A DNA stretch of 52,476 bases from CAZXSK01 sp964642855. Its GTDB lineage: Bacteria; Planctomycetota; Phycisphaerae; SM23-33. Made by a program: the position numbers and the translations under genes. Below the pieces are notes generated by a model. That model made no database searches. It saw only the letters and a program-made list of their open reading frames with translations, and was not told the DNA's origin. Of this stretch, positions 32,732-42,500 are shown in pieces. The stretch covers positions 1 through 52,476 of the forward strand of contig CAZXSK010000022.1 of NCBI GenBank assembly GCA_964642855.1. The letters are read 5' to 3'. The first letter of the stretch is position 1, and each line of letters begins with the position of its first letter.

Positions 32732-33478
32732 CTACTCAGCCGACTCGTCGGAGGGAGAGTTCGGATCCTGCTCTTTGTCCTTCTTGCGGAGAAATGCCCT
32801 CGCGCGTTTCATCATTCTGCGCGAGAGAACGGCCTTCTTGACGTAGACCAGATCGCCCAGGGACTGGCCGGGCTCGCCTTTTGACCGTTCATGCAGAACC
32901 AACGGGCCGTGGGTCTCACCGTCGGGGCTTTCGACCCAGATCGGCTGGCCTTTGACGACGCCGACAATCTCGCTGCCGTCAATCAGGAGGAATCTCCATT
33001 CCAGCCTGCGGGTGGGGTACTTCCTGCCCGTGTAGACCTTCTCGGGCTCGCCCGTGGACTTCCACCGCCATTCGAGTTCCATTTTCTCTTCGATCACCTT
33101 CGCCGTGATCGAAAGCACCGCGAGCGGAGGAATCCGTCGCCATCTCTTCTCGCTGGCGACATACACACGCCATGGCTTCTCGCGGGTCGTGTAGATCCCG
33201 CCAGCCAGGAGCGTGCCGTCCGAGAGCTTCATCGCGCCAGGCAGCGCGTCGCTGCGCACGAACTCCCCCTTTGCCAGGGGATTGCTGCCGAGATTGTCGG
33301 GATCCTCCGTCGGCTGCGATGCCGGCGCGGTTGTCGCACGATCCAGCCAGTAATCCAGATCGCTGGAGGGCGAATCGTCGGTCTCAGTCACCGCGGGGCG
33401 CAGCGCAACGCCGGCCACGATGGCAAAGCTCGCAGCCAACAACACAGCGGCAATCGGTCTGGTTCGGGCAGGGGACAT
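32732..33478 (-). CDS. Secreted or anchored protein of unknown function
   Basis: A 248-residue protein I do not recognise. The N terminus (PIAAVLLAASFAIVAGVAL, about 8-26) is a signal peptide or membrane anchor. A Ser/Thr/Pro-rich linker follows, then a beta-rich region with FVRSDALPGAMKLSDGTLLAGGIYTTREKPWRV, KVYTGRKYPTRRLEWRFLL and an Sm-like alternation of strands; the last 40 residues are basic then acidic (RRMMKRARAFLRKKDKEQD). It lies between the macro-domain gene and topA on the same strand, 50 bases after the former. The location suggests a lineage-specific envelope protein. Confidence 0.75.
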   Translation of the reverse strand: MSPARTRPIAAVLLAASFAIVAGVALRPAVTETDDSPSSDLDYWLDRATTAPASQPTEDPDNLGSNPLAKGEFVRSDALPGAMKLSDGTLLAGGIYTTREKPWRVYVASEKRWRRIPPLAVLSITAKVIEEKMELEWRWKSTGEPEKVYTGRKYPTRRLEWRFLLIDGSEIVGVVKGQPIWVESPDGETHGPLVLHERSKGEPGQSLGDLVYVKKAVLSRRMMKRARAFLRKKDKEQDPNSPSDESAE

Positions 33479-33528
33479 ACCTGTCTATGGAACCCGGCGA
33501 CCCATCGGTTGTATCGTTTTTCGCATGA

Positions 33529-34041
33529 TCAGGACTCTCCCTGTCGGGAAAGCTCTTGCTCGAAGATGTCCTTCGATTTCTCATAGAACAGCACGAAGAC
33601 CACACGCTCGAGGCCGGAATCCCCAGCCAGGTGCTTTCTCGCTTCCTTCAGCATGATCTGCGCGCACTGGCGGAGGTCGAAGCCCGCGATTCCTGTGCCG
33701 GTGGCCGGGAATGCGATCGTTCGCAGGCCGTGGTCCTCGGCCAATTGTAGGACTGCCCGCGTGGAGTCTCTCAGAGACTGCTGGCTTGTCCTTCCCCCCA
33801 TCGCCATGGACGCCTGGTGGATGATATATCGAGCCGAAAGGTTGCCCGCGCCGGTGATGGCAGCCGATCCTACTTCGACGGGCCCATGCTCTGAGCATTC
33901 CTTCTGGATCTCGGGCCCGCCGCGCCTGGCGATCGCCCCGGCGAGGCCCCCGCCGAGGACCAGGTCGTTGTTGGCGGCGTTGACGATGGCGTCGGCTTGG
34001 AACCGCGTCAGGTCGCCCTGAATAATCTCGATCTTTCCCAT
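33529..34041 (-). CDS. Macro-domain O-acetyl-ADP-ribose deacetylase-like protein
   Basis: A 170-residue macro domain that binds ADP-ribose. IIQGDLTRFQADAIVNAANNDLVLGGGLAGAIARRGG (about 6-42) contains the acidic adenine-binding residue (GDLT), the catalytic-type Asn pair NAAN and the diphosphate loop; ARYIIHQASM and TIAFPATGTGIAGFDLRQCAQIM complete the fold. The family deacetylates O-acetyl-ADP-ribose or removes ADP-ribose from proteins or nucleic acid. GAGGAG precedes the ATG. It shares a divergent promoter region with the phosphodiesterase gene at 34185. Confidence 0.92.
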   Translation of the reverse strand: MGKIEIIQGDLTRFQADAIVNAANNDLVLGGGLAGAIARRGGPEIQKECSEHGPVEVGSAAITGAGNLSARYIIHQASMAMGGRTSQQSLRDSTRAVLQLAEDHGLRTIAFPATGTGIAGFDLRQCAQIMLKEARKHLAGDSGLERVVFVLFYEKSKDIFEQELSRQGES

Positions 34042-34111
34042 GGAAAAAGCGACTCCTCGATTGCACGCTTGGCGGAGGCGATTTGGGTTCGCGATCCGCG
34101 ATGAATCGGTG

Positions 34112-34118
34112 TATTATA
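34112..34118. promoter_or_regulatory. Shared -10 elements of a divergent promoter pair
   Basis: The near-palindrome GGTGTATTATACC (34108-34120) gives TATTAT on the plus strand (34112-34117) and a perfect TATAAT on the minus strand (34118-34113). It lies midway between divergent start codons at 34041 and 34185. The -35 boxes are weak on both sides. The two promoters overlap, so they should compete. Confidence 0.45.
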
Positions 34119-34184
34119 CCGGCGTGGACCGGGGGCAAAAGGATGTGCTCCCACAGCGAGGACCACAGGACATAAAGGGAGTCC

Positions 34185-35474
34185 ATGAAGCGAATCTGCG
34201 TAATCGACGTGGCTGGCTTGAGTCCGCGATTGCTGGACACGACCGGCCAGCATCCCTGGCTGGACCAGTTGCCCCTCTCTGCCCGACCCGCCAAGCCTGT
34301 TTCTCCGGCGCTGCGCGCAGTCGTGCAGGCCTCGATGACCACCGGGAAACAGCCCGGCGAGCACGGCGTGGTTGCCGGAGGGGTCTATCGGAGGCAGGCC
34401 GGCGCCCTCAGTCTGGAAGAACGCAGCAATTCCCTGCTGACCAAGAAGCGCTTCTGGCACGCCAAGGATCTACCCACACGCCCCAAAGTTGCGCTGGTGT
34501 TCTGGGCGAATCCCCTGGCCGGAGCGGCTGATTGGGTTTTGGGAGCGACCAGTTACGACTCCCATCACGCGAACATCTCCGAGCAGCCTGTAGACATGTA
34601 CGCCGAGGTCACAGAAGAGATCGGCCAGGCGAATCTGGACGAATTCCAGGGGCCGGGTGCTTCCTGGCGATGCAGTGAATGGATCGCTTCGGCGGCCCGG
34701 GTGATCTGGAAGACGCGGAAGCCAGATCTGATGTGGGTCTACCTGCCGGGCATCGACTTCGAACTCGTCCGTCACGGCGTGGAATCCGACGAAGCGAAGC
34801 TGGCCGTTCGCCAGCTCGATCGCATCTGTGCGACGTTGCACGAAGCCGTCGTCGGTGACGATGGCGTAACGGTGGTTTGCTCCGATGGCGGGTACGTGAA
34901 CGTTTCCCAGGTGGGACACCCCAACCGCCTGCTGCGCGAGGCGGGTCTGCTGGCCGCGCGGGATACTGAATCAGGCGAACTGATCGATTTCCAGGCGACC
35001 GAGGCCTTCGCCCTGACCGATCACCAGGTAGCTCACCTGTACTGCAGGACCGAGGACGTCGCCGACAAGGCAGCTGAGATCCTTTCGGCCGACCCAGCCA
35101 TCGAGAGCGTGGTGCCCAGACAGGAGGTATTCTGCAGCGGGATGGGACACGACCGGGCCGGAGAACGAGTGATCTTCGCCAGAGCGGACGCCTGGCTGGA
35201 CTATCGCTGGTGGCCCGTCGATCAGAGGCCCCCGGTGTTCGCAGAGCATCCCGGCGTGCCGGGCAGGCTTGGGTACGACCCGTGCGAGTTGCTGCCCGGT
35301 GGCGACGGTCGCCGGCTTGACCTCGACCTTTCGCACGTGAAAGCCTCGCGTGGCCGGGTGGATGACGACCCGCGGGACTGGTGTCTTCTCGCTGCGAGTC
35401 AGTCAATTGCCCTAACCGATCAGCCTGTCGTGACCGACCTGCCTCAACTGCTCCAGGGAGTGATGTTCCAATGA
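34185..35474 (+). CDS. Type I phosphodiesterase/nucleotide pyrophosphatase-family protein
   Basis: A 429-residue alkaline-phosphatase-superfamily protein. The opening ICVIDVAGLSPRLL carries the first metal Asp; ALRAVVQASMTTGKQPGEHGVVAGG places the nucleophile Ser/Thr in the usual T-G-x-x-P-x-x-H-G region; MWVYLPGIDFELVRHG and VVCSDGGYVNVSQVGHPN carry later metal ligands. Members hydrolyse phosphodiester or pyrophosphate bonds in nucleotides and lipids. No signal peptide is visible. GGGAG precedes the ATG. It begins a plus-strand run with the BatA/VWA gene 19 bases downstream. Confidence 0.87.
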   Translation: MKRICVIDVAGLSPRLLDTTGQHPWLDQLPLSARPAKPVSPALRAVVQASMTTGKQPGEHGVVAGGVYRRQAGALSLEERSNSLLTKKRFWHAKDLPTRPKVALVFWANPLAGAADWVLGATSYDSHHANISEQPVDMYAEVTEEIGQANLDEFQGPGASWRCSEWIASAARVIWKTRKPDLMWVYLPGIDFELVRHGVESDEAKLAVRQLDRICATLHEAVVGDDGVTVVCSDGGYVNVSQVGHPNRLLREAGLLAARDTESGELIDFQATEAFALTDHQVAHLYCRTEDVADKAAEILSADPAIESVVPRQEVFCSGMGHDRAGERVIFARADAWLDYRWWPVDQRPPVFAEHPGVPGRLGYDPCELLPGGDGRRLDLDLSHVKASRGRVDDDPRDWCLLAASQSIALTDQPVVTDLPQLLQGVMFQ

Positions 35475-35493
35475 CTGTCCCCGGAGGCGTCGT

Positions 35494-37602
35494 GTGACCG
35501 TCGTAGCCTTCAGCTTTCTGTTCCCCGGGTTGCTGTGGGGGGCTTTGGCTGCCGCCGCCCCGGTGGTGATCCACCTGACCATGCGCACACGCCCGCGCCG
35601 AATGGTCTTTCCGGCGTTGCAGTTCGTGAAAGTCACCCACAAGGCGAACGTTTCGAAGCTCAAGCTCAAGCACCTGATCCTCCTGGCGATGCGCATGGGG
35701 GCGATTCTCCTGCTGGTGGCGCTGCTGGCCAGGGCGTTCATCGAAGACTGGAAGCAGGTCCCGGACCGGACCATGCCCGCCGCGGCGGTCATTCTGGTCG
35801 ATAACAGCGGATCCATGAGCTATCGCAGCAAGGGCGTGGCGATTCTTGATCGTGGAAAGGCAATGGCCAGGGAAGTGGTTTCCGCCATGCCTACCGGTTC
35901 GCGGTTCGCCGTGATCAGCACGTCCGGATCGGTTGTAGCCGGGAGCTTCCTGAGCGATCCAAACATCGTGGTGCAGCAGATCAACGGCGTCCCTGAGCGG
36001 TACGGACAAGAGACCCTGGCCCCGGCGATGTCCCGCGCTCTGTCGATGCTCTCGAAGATCGACATGCCGCGCAAGGAGATATTCGTTGTCTCGGACATGA
36101 CTTCGCGAAGCTGGGAGGAAGTCTCCGGCTTGCGGGTCGGCAAGGACGTGGCGCTGACGGTGTTGAACGTCGGGCCTGGCCGGGATACGAACTTCGCCCT
36201 GGGTCCGCCGAGGTTGGCCAGTACGTCAGCGGCAGTTGGGGTTGACGTGCCTCTGGATGTCAGCGTCTCCAGCCTGAATCTTGGCGGCCAGGTGAACATT
36301 CAGTTGGAACTGGACGGCCGCTCAATGCCTCGCCAGCAGGTAGACGTCCCGGTAGGGGGAGCGGCGAGTGTGCAGATGGTCGCGCATGCCTCGCGGCCGG
36401 GGGTGCTGCACGGGCGGATCGTACTTGAGACCAAGGATCCCCTGGCGATGGACAACGTCCGGTACTTCACGCTGCAAGCCAGCCCGCCGGGCAAGCTCCT
36501 GTTGACCAAGGAGCGCGGGCAGGATGACCTGACTGGCAGGGCGGTGGCGGCTGCAGTCGCGTTCGGCACGCAGAGTTGGATGACCCGACAGACTGTTACC
36601 ATGCAGAACCTGAACCCCGACGAACTGGCCGATGCATCGATCGTCCTGCTTCCGAATGTCTCGTTCGTCTCCCAGGCGCAGTGGAGGCTGCTGGAGGATT
36701 TCGCGCGTCGCGGCGGAGCCCTGTGGGTGGTCGCGGGGTCGCGTTTGAGCATCGATTCCTACAACTCCGACGAAGCGCAGAAGTCCATGCCGGCTGAGCT
36801 TCAGCCCGTACAGCAACTCGACCAGGCCGTATCGCTTGAGGTCGGCGACGCCGGTCATCCGCTGCTTGCCCCACTGCGTGCCAATCCCGATTTCCCGCTT
36901 TCGGATGCGAAGGTCAAGCTGCGCTTCGGCGTGAAATCCATCGCGAGCGACGCGTCGGTGGTGGTTCGTTTCAGCGACGGTACCCCCGCCGTGATTGAGC
37001 GCCCCGTGGGCGATGGCCGCGCCCTGTTCTGGAACTTCAACCCACTGCCCCCCTGGTCCAACCTCGCGGGGCTCACCCAGCACGCCCTGCTGGGGCAGGG
37101 GGTGGTGCGCCATTACCTCTCCAGCGACCGAAACGATCCGTTGCAGGAATACGGCCGGACCGTGAACCTGCGCGTTCCCAAGCGGCTGGGAGCCGTCACG
37201 GCAACCGTTCGCAAGCCCGGGGACAGCAATCCCCAGCCTCTGAATGTGTCCGAGGATGGGAGGATGACGGTTCTGGCGACGGAACTGGGGAACTGGGAGG
37301 TCCAACTGACCGGTGAAGATCAGCAGGAAACGCTGGGCTTCTCCGTCAATGCCCCCTCCCCGGAAAGCGATCTGTCACCGATCGACCCGAACTCCCTGGC
37401 CTCTCTGGCCGGTGCCGATCGGCTTGCCGTGGTCTCCGAAGCCGGTCAGATCACCAGGCGCCAGCAGATGGTCGCCCAGGATCTGGACCTGATGGCTCCA
37501 CTTCTGATCGGCCTGCTTCTGTTGATGGTAGGGGAGGCGTTTTTCTCCAACCGGTTCTACAAGCAGCCCTCCGAGGCACCTGGCCCGGCGCCATCTCGCT
37601 GA
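35494..37602 (+). CDS. BatA/VWA-domain membrane protein
   Basis: A 702-residue protein. Residues about 5-75 are the BatA N-terminal region with two membrane helices (FLFPGLLWGALAAAAPVVIHL and HLILLAMRMGAILLLVALLARA). The von Willebrand A domain follows with a metal-ion-dependent adhesion site D-N-S-G-S-M-S at about 101-107. A long beta-rich region and a final helix (LMAPLLIGLLLLMVGEAFF, about 668-686) end the protein. This Bat-type layout is common in planctomycetes and Bacteroidota and is loosely linked to envelope stress. It starts with GTG, preceded by CGGAGG, 19 bases after the phosphodiesterase gene. Confidence 0.88.
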   Translation: MTVVAFSFLFPGLLWGALAAAAPVVIHLTMRTRPRRMVFPALQFVKVTHKANVSKLKLKHLILLAMRMGAILLLVALLARAFIEDWKQVPDRTMPAAAVILVDNSGSMSYRSKGVAILDRGKAMAREVVSAMPTGSRFAVISTSGSVVAGSFLSDPNIVVQQINGVPERYGQETLAPAMSRALSMLSKIDMPRKEIFVVSDMTSRSWEEVSGLRVGKDVALTVLNVGPGRDTNFALGPPRLASTSAAVGVDVPLDVSVSSLNLGGQVNIQLELDGRSMPRQQVDVPVGGAASVQMVAHASRPGVLHGRIVLETKDPLAMDNVRYFTLQASPPGKLLLTKERGQDDLTGRAVAAAVAFGTQSWMTRQTVTMQNLNPDELADASIVLLPNVSFVSQAQWRLLEDFARRGGALWVVAGSRLSIDSYNSDEAQKSMPAELQPVQQLDQAVSLEVGDAGHPLLAPLRANPDFPLSDAKVKLRFGVKSIASDASVVVRFSDGTPAVIERPVGDGRALFWNFNPLPPWSNLAGLTQHALLGQGVVRHYLSSDRNDPLQEYGRTVNLRVPKRLGAVTATVRKPGDSNPQPLNVSEDGRMTVLATELGNWEVQLTGEDQQETLGFSVNAPSPESDLSPIDPNSLASLAGADRLAVVSEAGQITRRQQMVAQDLDLMAPLLIGLLLLMVGEAFFSNRFYKQPSEAPGPAPSR

Positions 37603-37698
37603 TTTTCATTGACCGTACCGGGCACCGCAGGTACGCTCCCCCGTTTGGTGTTGCCTGCCAGACAGAAACGATATCAGGACGTCAGACGGGAAGGGTCC

Positions 37699-38175
37699 AT
37701 GCCTCCAGAACCGATCTTCGAACTTTCAAGAATTGACCAGAGCAAGGTATCCGTAGACAAGAAAGGCGTCTACGAGGTCAATCCTCACCGTTTCGAGTTC
37801 GAACAGCTCGACGGGATCTATTTCATCGATCACGATGACGGGACGATGGCGGCATACAAGGACGTCAGCGAAGAGGAGTTCTGGGTCCGCGGTCACATTC
37901 CTGGAAGGCCTCTGCTTCCGGGCGTTCTCATGATCGAATCGGCCGCTCAGATGGTGAGCTACTACGCTACCGTCCGAATGCCCGACAAGGGGTTCATGGG
38001 CTTCTCGGCGGTGGACGGAGTGAAATTCCGGGGTTCGGTCCAGCCGGGTGACCGACTGGTGCTGATTGGCAGGATGGTGGAATTGGGCAAACGACGGTGT
38101 TCGGCTGAGACGCAGGGATACGTCGACGGGAAGATGGTGTTCCAAGGCAGGATCGAAGGGATGTGGCTGGGCTGA
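37699..38175 (+). CDS. FabZ-like 3-hydroxyacyl-ACP dehydratase
   Basis: A 158-residue single-hotdog protein. FWVRGHIPGRPLLPGVLMIESAAQMVSYYA contains the catalytic His in the G-H-I/F-P-G motif and the Glu in the following helix, as in FabZ/FabA, which dehydrate 3-hydroxyacyl-ACP. The N-terminal 50 residues (YEVNPHRFEFEQLDGIYFIDHDD) are an extra segment seen in planctomycete paralogues. A GGGAAGG site precedes the ATG at 37699; the 30-residue upstream extension is rejected. It has no other fatty-acid genes nearby, so it may serve a specialised lipid. Catalytic residues appear intact. Confidence 0.88.
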   Translation: MPPEPIFELSRIDQSKVSVDKKGVYEVNPHRFEFEQLDGIYFIDHDDGTMAAYKDVSEEEFWVRGHIPGRPLLPGVLMIESAAQMVSYYATVRMPDKGFMGFSAVDGVKFRGSVQPGDRLVLIGRMVELGKRRCSAETQGYVDGKMVFQGRIEGMWLG

Positions 38176-38220
38176 GTTGCAGGCTGCCGGGGCCGCATCA
38201 GGAGGTTCGACCACCGCAAT

Positions 38221-39438
38221 ATGACCGACTGGCAGGGCAGGTTCGACGGGCATGTGCAGATCGAAGAGGGACGATCGCCGGAGGACTGGCTGAGTCGAAT
38301 CCCCGCCCGGCGGGGCGTTGCGCTTCTCGTCGCCCAGGCCGATCAACCTATCGTATTGCTCCCCGCAGCCGATATGCGGGCCCGAATCCGCAACCGGATG
38401 GCCGGGGCGGATCCTGATGGCGACCAACCCCTCCCGACCGGGAAGCTCCCCGATCTCCAGGGCATCACACGGTCCATTCACTGGGTTTTGACGACCAGCC
38501 ACTTCGAGACGGATTTGGCGTACTTCGAACTCGCCCGTCTGCTGTGGCCGAGAACGTTTCCAACTCTTCTTGCCTGGAAGCCCGCGTGGTTCGTCGTGGT
38601 GGACCTGGAGGAAGCCTATCCGTCCCTTCGGCCCGCGAGATCGACAGCCGGTGCGACCGATGCGGTCGGGCCGTTCGCGACGGCCAAGGACGCGGACCGA
38701 TACGTCCAGATCATCGACGACGCCTTCGACCTGTGTCGCGACCGTCGTCATCTCTTGCAGGCTCCTGAAGGCCAGCGGTGTGCGTACGCCCAGATGGGCC
38801 GTTGCCTTTGCCCCTGCGATGGGACGATTTCGTCCGAGGAATACCGCGCTGCTGTGCGGCGCGCATGGCAGTGCGCTCGAGGTTGTCGCCAGCCAATCGC
38901 CGACCAGCTCACAGAGCGTATGAGTCTGGCGTCGGAGGCGCTGGAGTTCGAGAAGGCGGCCTCTCTGAAGAAACGCCTGGAGCGCCTGGCGGAACTGGAT
39001 TCTCCAACCTATCGGTGGGTGGCCCCGGCCGAGGAGTTCAGCTTCCTGCTGGTCGAGCAGACCACGTCGATCGCGTGGGCCAAGGTATTTGCGGTGCGTA
39101 GCGGGGACCTGACGGCCTGTGGACGCGTCGACTACCCTCCGAGCGAGGATCTGCTGGAGGAATTGATCCAGGACGTTCGTCGGGCTGGATGTCCGCCCGG
39201 GGATCGCACGTCGCGGGATCTGCGCACGGGTCTGGTTTCGCGATACCTCTTCATGGATGAGGCGCGTCGCGGGCTTGCGGTTCGTGTCGACGAGAAGCTC
39301 ACCTCGAAGTCCCTCGCCGCCGATATCGATCAGGCTTCCGAGAGGCTGGGCCTGCGCCGTCGCAGGTCGGCCGATGCAGGGGGTGACGAGGTCGCAGCTC
39401 CGGAAAGTCCGGAGGCAGGTGCGGGGCCGGGCACCTGA
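38221..39438 (+). CDS. UvrC-related protein with degenerate GIY-YIG domain and no C-terminal nuclease
   Basis: A 405-residue protein that aligns with the N-terminal two-thirds of UvrC. The G-I-Y ... Y-I-G pair is replaced by G32-V-A and V45-L-L, so both catalytic tyrosines are gone, although R53 and a Glu in SHFE are kept. GPFATAKDADRYVQIIDD (150-167) matches the UvrC GPFPS segment. Four cysteines at 172, 187, 195 and 199 keep the x7 and x3 spacing of the UvrC iron-sulfur cluster ligands. A UVR-like helix pair (LASEALEFEKAASLKKRLERL, 236-256) would bind UvrB. The RNase-H-like and HhH nuclease half is absent. A normal uvrC presumably lies elsewhere. AGGAGG lies 15 bases upstream. Confidence 0.83.
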   Translation: MTDWQGRFDGHVQIEEGRSPEDWLSRIPARRGVALLVAQADQPIVLLPAADMRARIRNRMAGADPDGDQPLPTGKLPDLQGITRSIHWVLTTSHFETDLAYFELARLLWPRTFPTLLAWKPAWFVVVDLEEAYPSLRPARSTAGATDAVGPFATAKDADRYVQIIDDAFDLCRDRRHLLQAPEGQRCAYAQMGRCLCPCDGTISSEEYRAAVRRAWQCARGCRQPIADQLTERMSLASEALEFEKAASLKKRLERLAELDSPTYRWVAPAEEFSFLLVEQTTSIAWAKVFAVRSGDLTACGRVDYPPSEDLLEELIQDVRRAGCPPGDRTSRDLRTGLVSRYLFMDEARRGLAVRVDEKLTSKSLAADIDQASERLGLRRRRSADAGGDEVAAPESPEAGAGPGT

Positions 39439-39529
39439 GCCGAAAGCGGCTGCTGTAACCATCACAGACCATCCGATATCATGGAAAGCCTCCATCCGAT
39501 TGTGGAACGGGCGATTGTGCAGACCATCC

Positions 39530-42500
39530 ATGGGCAAGATCCTTGACATTTTATCGCGAAGGCCGTTGCGCCGCAGGCGGTTCTGGCGGTTCGTATCGCC
39601 GCACCGCCACGGTGCGGGTCTTGCGGTCCTGGCCATTCTGCTGGCGCTGTTCTATGGGTACTGGTACCTCACGAACGACCGGCGCGTTCGGCGGGAGGCC
39701 ACCGAGTATCTCGCCCGTCTGACCGGCGGAGAGGTCCTGATCGGGGATGTGAAGTTCAGCATCTTCGGGCCGATCGAGATGCAGGACGTTCGCGTTCACG
39801 TGCCCGGAGACGACTCGCCCAATCCCTTCATCGCAGCCAAGGCCGTTCGACTGGTACATGATCCCTGGTCGATGCTCCTGGGACGGATCGAGGCGCGCGA
39901 GATTGTCCTGGTCGAGCCGGCGGTCAATCTGGAATACGACGAGAAGCGGGGCACAACCAACGCCCAGCGGCTGTTCGAGCTGGCGGCCCGGCAGAGTTCG
40001 CCGGTTGATACTGCGCAGGGAAGGCTGCCCAGAATTCGCCTGCTGGACAGCGAATTCCGGTCCTTCGAAAGGGTGGGAGGCCAGCCGATTCTTCGCCGGG
40101 TCTACCAGCTGGATATCAAGATGCGCCCGAAAGCAGGCGGGCGCTACGAGGTCGAGTTTGAGGAAAAAGCTCGGGGCGATGAGTCAGGCGCGCGGGGCGC
40201 GCTGGTCATCGATGCTGCCAACGGTACCGTAGAGCAACCAACGGGGTGGGTTCCGATCGCCAACCTGATGGACGCTCTGCCTCCCGCGTACGTCAAGTGG
40301 ATGCAGCGATACGGCCTGGAAGGCGGTATCGAGTTGGTCAGGGAGGGGAAAACCGACGTTCAGGAGCGGATCTTCCATATCCAACTGCAGGACGTATCGA
40401 TGCACCTCTTCGGTGAAGACAGCCTGCAGATCGCTGACGTCTCCGGACAGCTTCTGTTCGATGCCAATCAGGTGACCCTCGAAGGAATCCGGGGTCGGAT
40501 CCCCGCGGCGGGCAATGCCGAATTGCGTATCAAGGAGGGGAGATATACGGGATATGGCACGGAATCCCGGATGTCGATCGAGCAGCTTGAGATCGTCGGG
40601 ATGTCCGTGCCGGACTCCAATTCCGATCTCGGGCCGCTGGCGGGGGCGGTTGGTTGGGTTCGCGAGCAATTCAAGCCGAATGGAACGTTCGACGTCTTTC
40701 TCGATGTCCGCAGGCCCAGCCCCGGCGCGCCGCTGGAGGTGGACGGCAACGTGGTGCTTGCCGACGTGAGCGGCGAGTACAAGTATTTCCCCTATCCGGT
40801 ATCTGCCAACCGGCGGATCGATCCCAACAGCACTATACGGATTTCTTCCGACGGAGCCGAAAGCGTCGACCTCTGGCTTCGCTCGGACGATGCGTCGTTC
40901 CGGGTGCGCGGCACGGTTCCCAACCGCCGGCGGCGAGCGTACGAGATAACCGTGGAGGCATACGACGTCCCATTGGACGATGCGCTTCGGGAGGCAATTC
41001 CGGACCGCTTCGCGGAGGTCTGGGAGCAATGTCAGCCGCAGGGTGCGACCGACGCGACGATACGTATCTGGAGGGACGAGGACGGCGAGCAGCAGAGGCA
41101 GATCGTGCTCAAGCCCCGGGGGAAGGCTTCGATTACGTACGCCGGCTTCCAGTACCGTCTCGATCGGATCAAGGGAGACATTACGATTTCCGACGGCGTC
41201 GTGAAGCTGCCCGATGTGCGAGGTCGACACGGGCAAGCAGCGGCCAGGATCAGCGGAACGATCGGCCGGCTCGACGCAGCGAGGCGATCGGCCGATCTTG
41301 TCGTGGAAGTCTCCGATGTTCCGATCGACAAGGACCTGCTTGCCGCACTGGACCCCAACAGCCGGCGGATGGTCAAGAGCCTGAATCTGAAAGGAGTGCT
41401 GTCGAGGGGCACGGTTCGACTCCGCCAGTCTCCCGGGAAGCAATTGAACTTCCGGATCGACCTGAACCTCCAGGATGGATCGATCCGTCCGGAAGTGCTT
41501 CCCTGCGAGTTCAGCGATCTGGAGGGGCCGGTTACGATCGAAGCCGGGAAGATCTCGCTTGACGGTCTGAAGGCCCGTCGCGGGCCGTCGCGTCTCCGTG
41601 TTTCCGGCGAGATTCTCCGGCGAGACAAGGTCTGCATGGACCTCTCGATCGATGCCAACGGCCTGGTCTTTGACAAGGAGCTCCGCAAAGGCCTGCGAGG
41701 AAAGGTGCTGGAGGCCTGGGACACCGTTTCACCCACCGGCCTGGCGGACGTGTCCATCCGCTATCGCCAGAACATGCCCTCCATGGACACGCCCGTGGAC
41801 TATCGGATCGTCATTCTTCCGAAACAGATGCAACTGACCCACCAGGACCTGCCCTATACGCTCCGGAACGTCCGCGGGAAGATCCTGGCCACGCCGGGCA
41901 AGGTGACCGTGGAGAAGCTCAAGGCGGAAGACGGCAATTCCCTGGTCGAACTGTCGGGCGTGTTTACCGAAGACGCCAACAGCCAGGTCGCCCGGCTGGC
42001 GCTGAAGGCGACGGACCTGCCCGTCGACCCGGAACTCTTGAAGGCGATGCCCGATGGTTTCGCGAGTCTCTGGAAGGGCCAACCGCTGGACGGCACGGTC
42101 GATGTGGACCTTGAGAAGTTCCACATTGTGCGCACGAAAAAGCCCGGGGATGCCAATGAGCCCGTCGACGCCAACGCCAGGCCGGTACGGTTCGCCCTGG
42201 AGGGGACGGCGTCGCTCAGCCGACTCCAGATCGCCCGGCGAGACATCACCGCGCTGAGCTGCGCTTTCGAAAAAGTGCTGACCGGTGACGTGATCCGGGT
42301 GAGTGACATCGAGGGAAGGATGTACGGGGGCAAGCTGGCAGGCCGGGCGAGTATCCGCGCTGGAGACAGCACGTCCTACAGCATGCGTGTGTCGATCAAC
42401 GGGGTGGACCTCGACAAACTCGTCAACGCGAGGGTCAGCGACCCCAATGCGGCTGTGTCGATGCCCGGAACACTCTCGGGCGATCTGACCATGCAGCAGA

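Noticed and set aside
30378..32846. Plus-strand open frame of 822 codons opposite topA
   Set aside because: It is the antisense shadow of a GC-rich gene. The topA motifs (Toprim, Y404, zinc fingers) establish the coding strand.
37726..39636. Minus-strand open frame of 636 codons opposite the FabZ and UvrC-like genes
   Set aside because: It has no recognisable domain and the opposite strand carries two homologous proteins.
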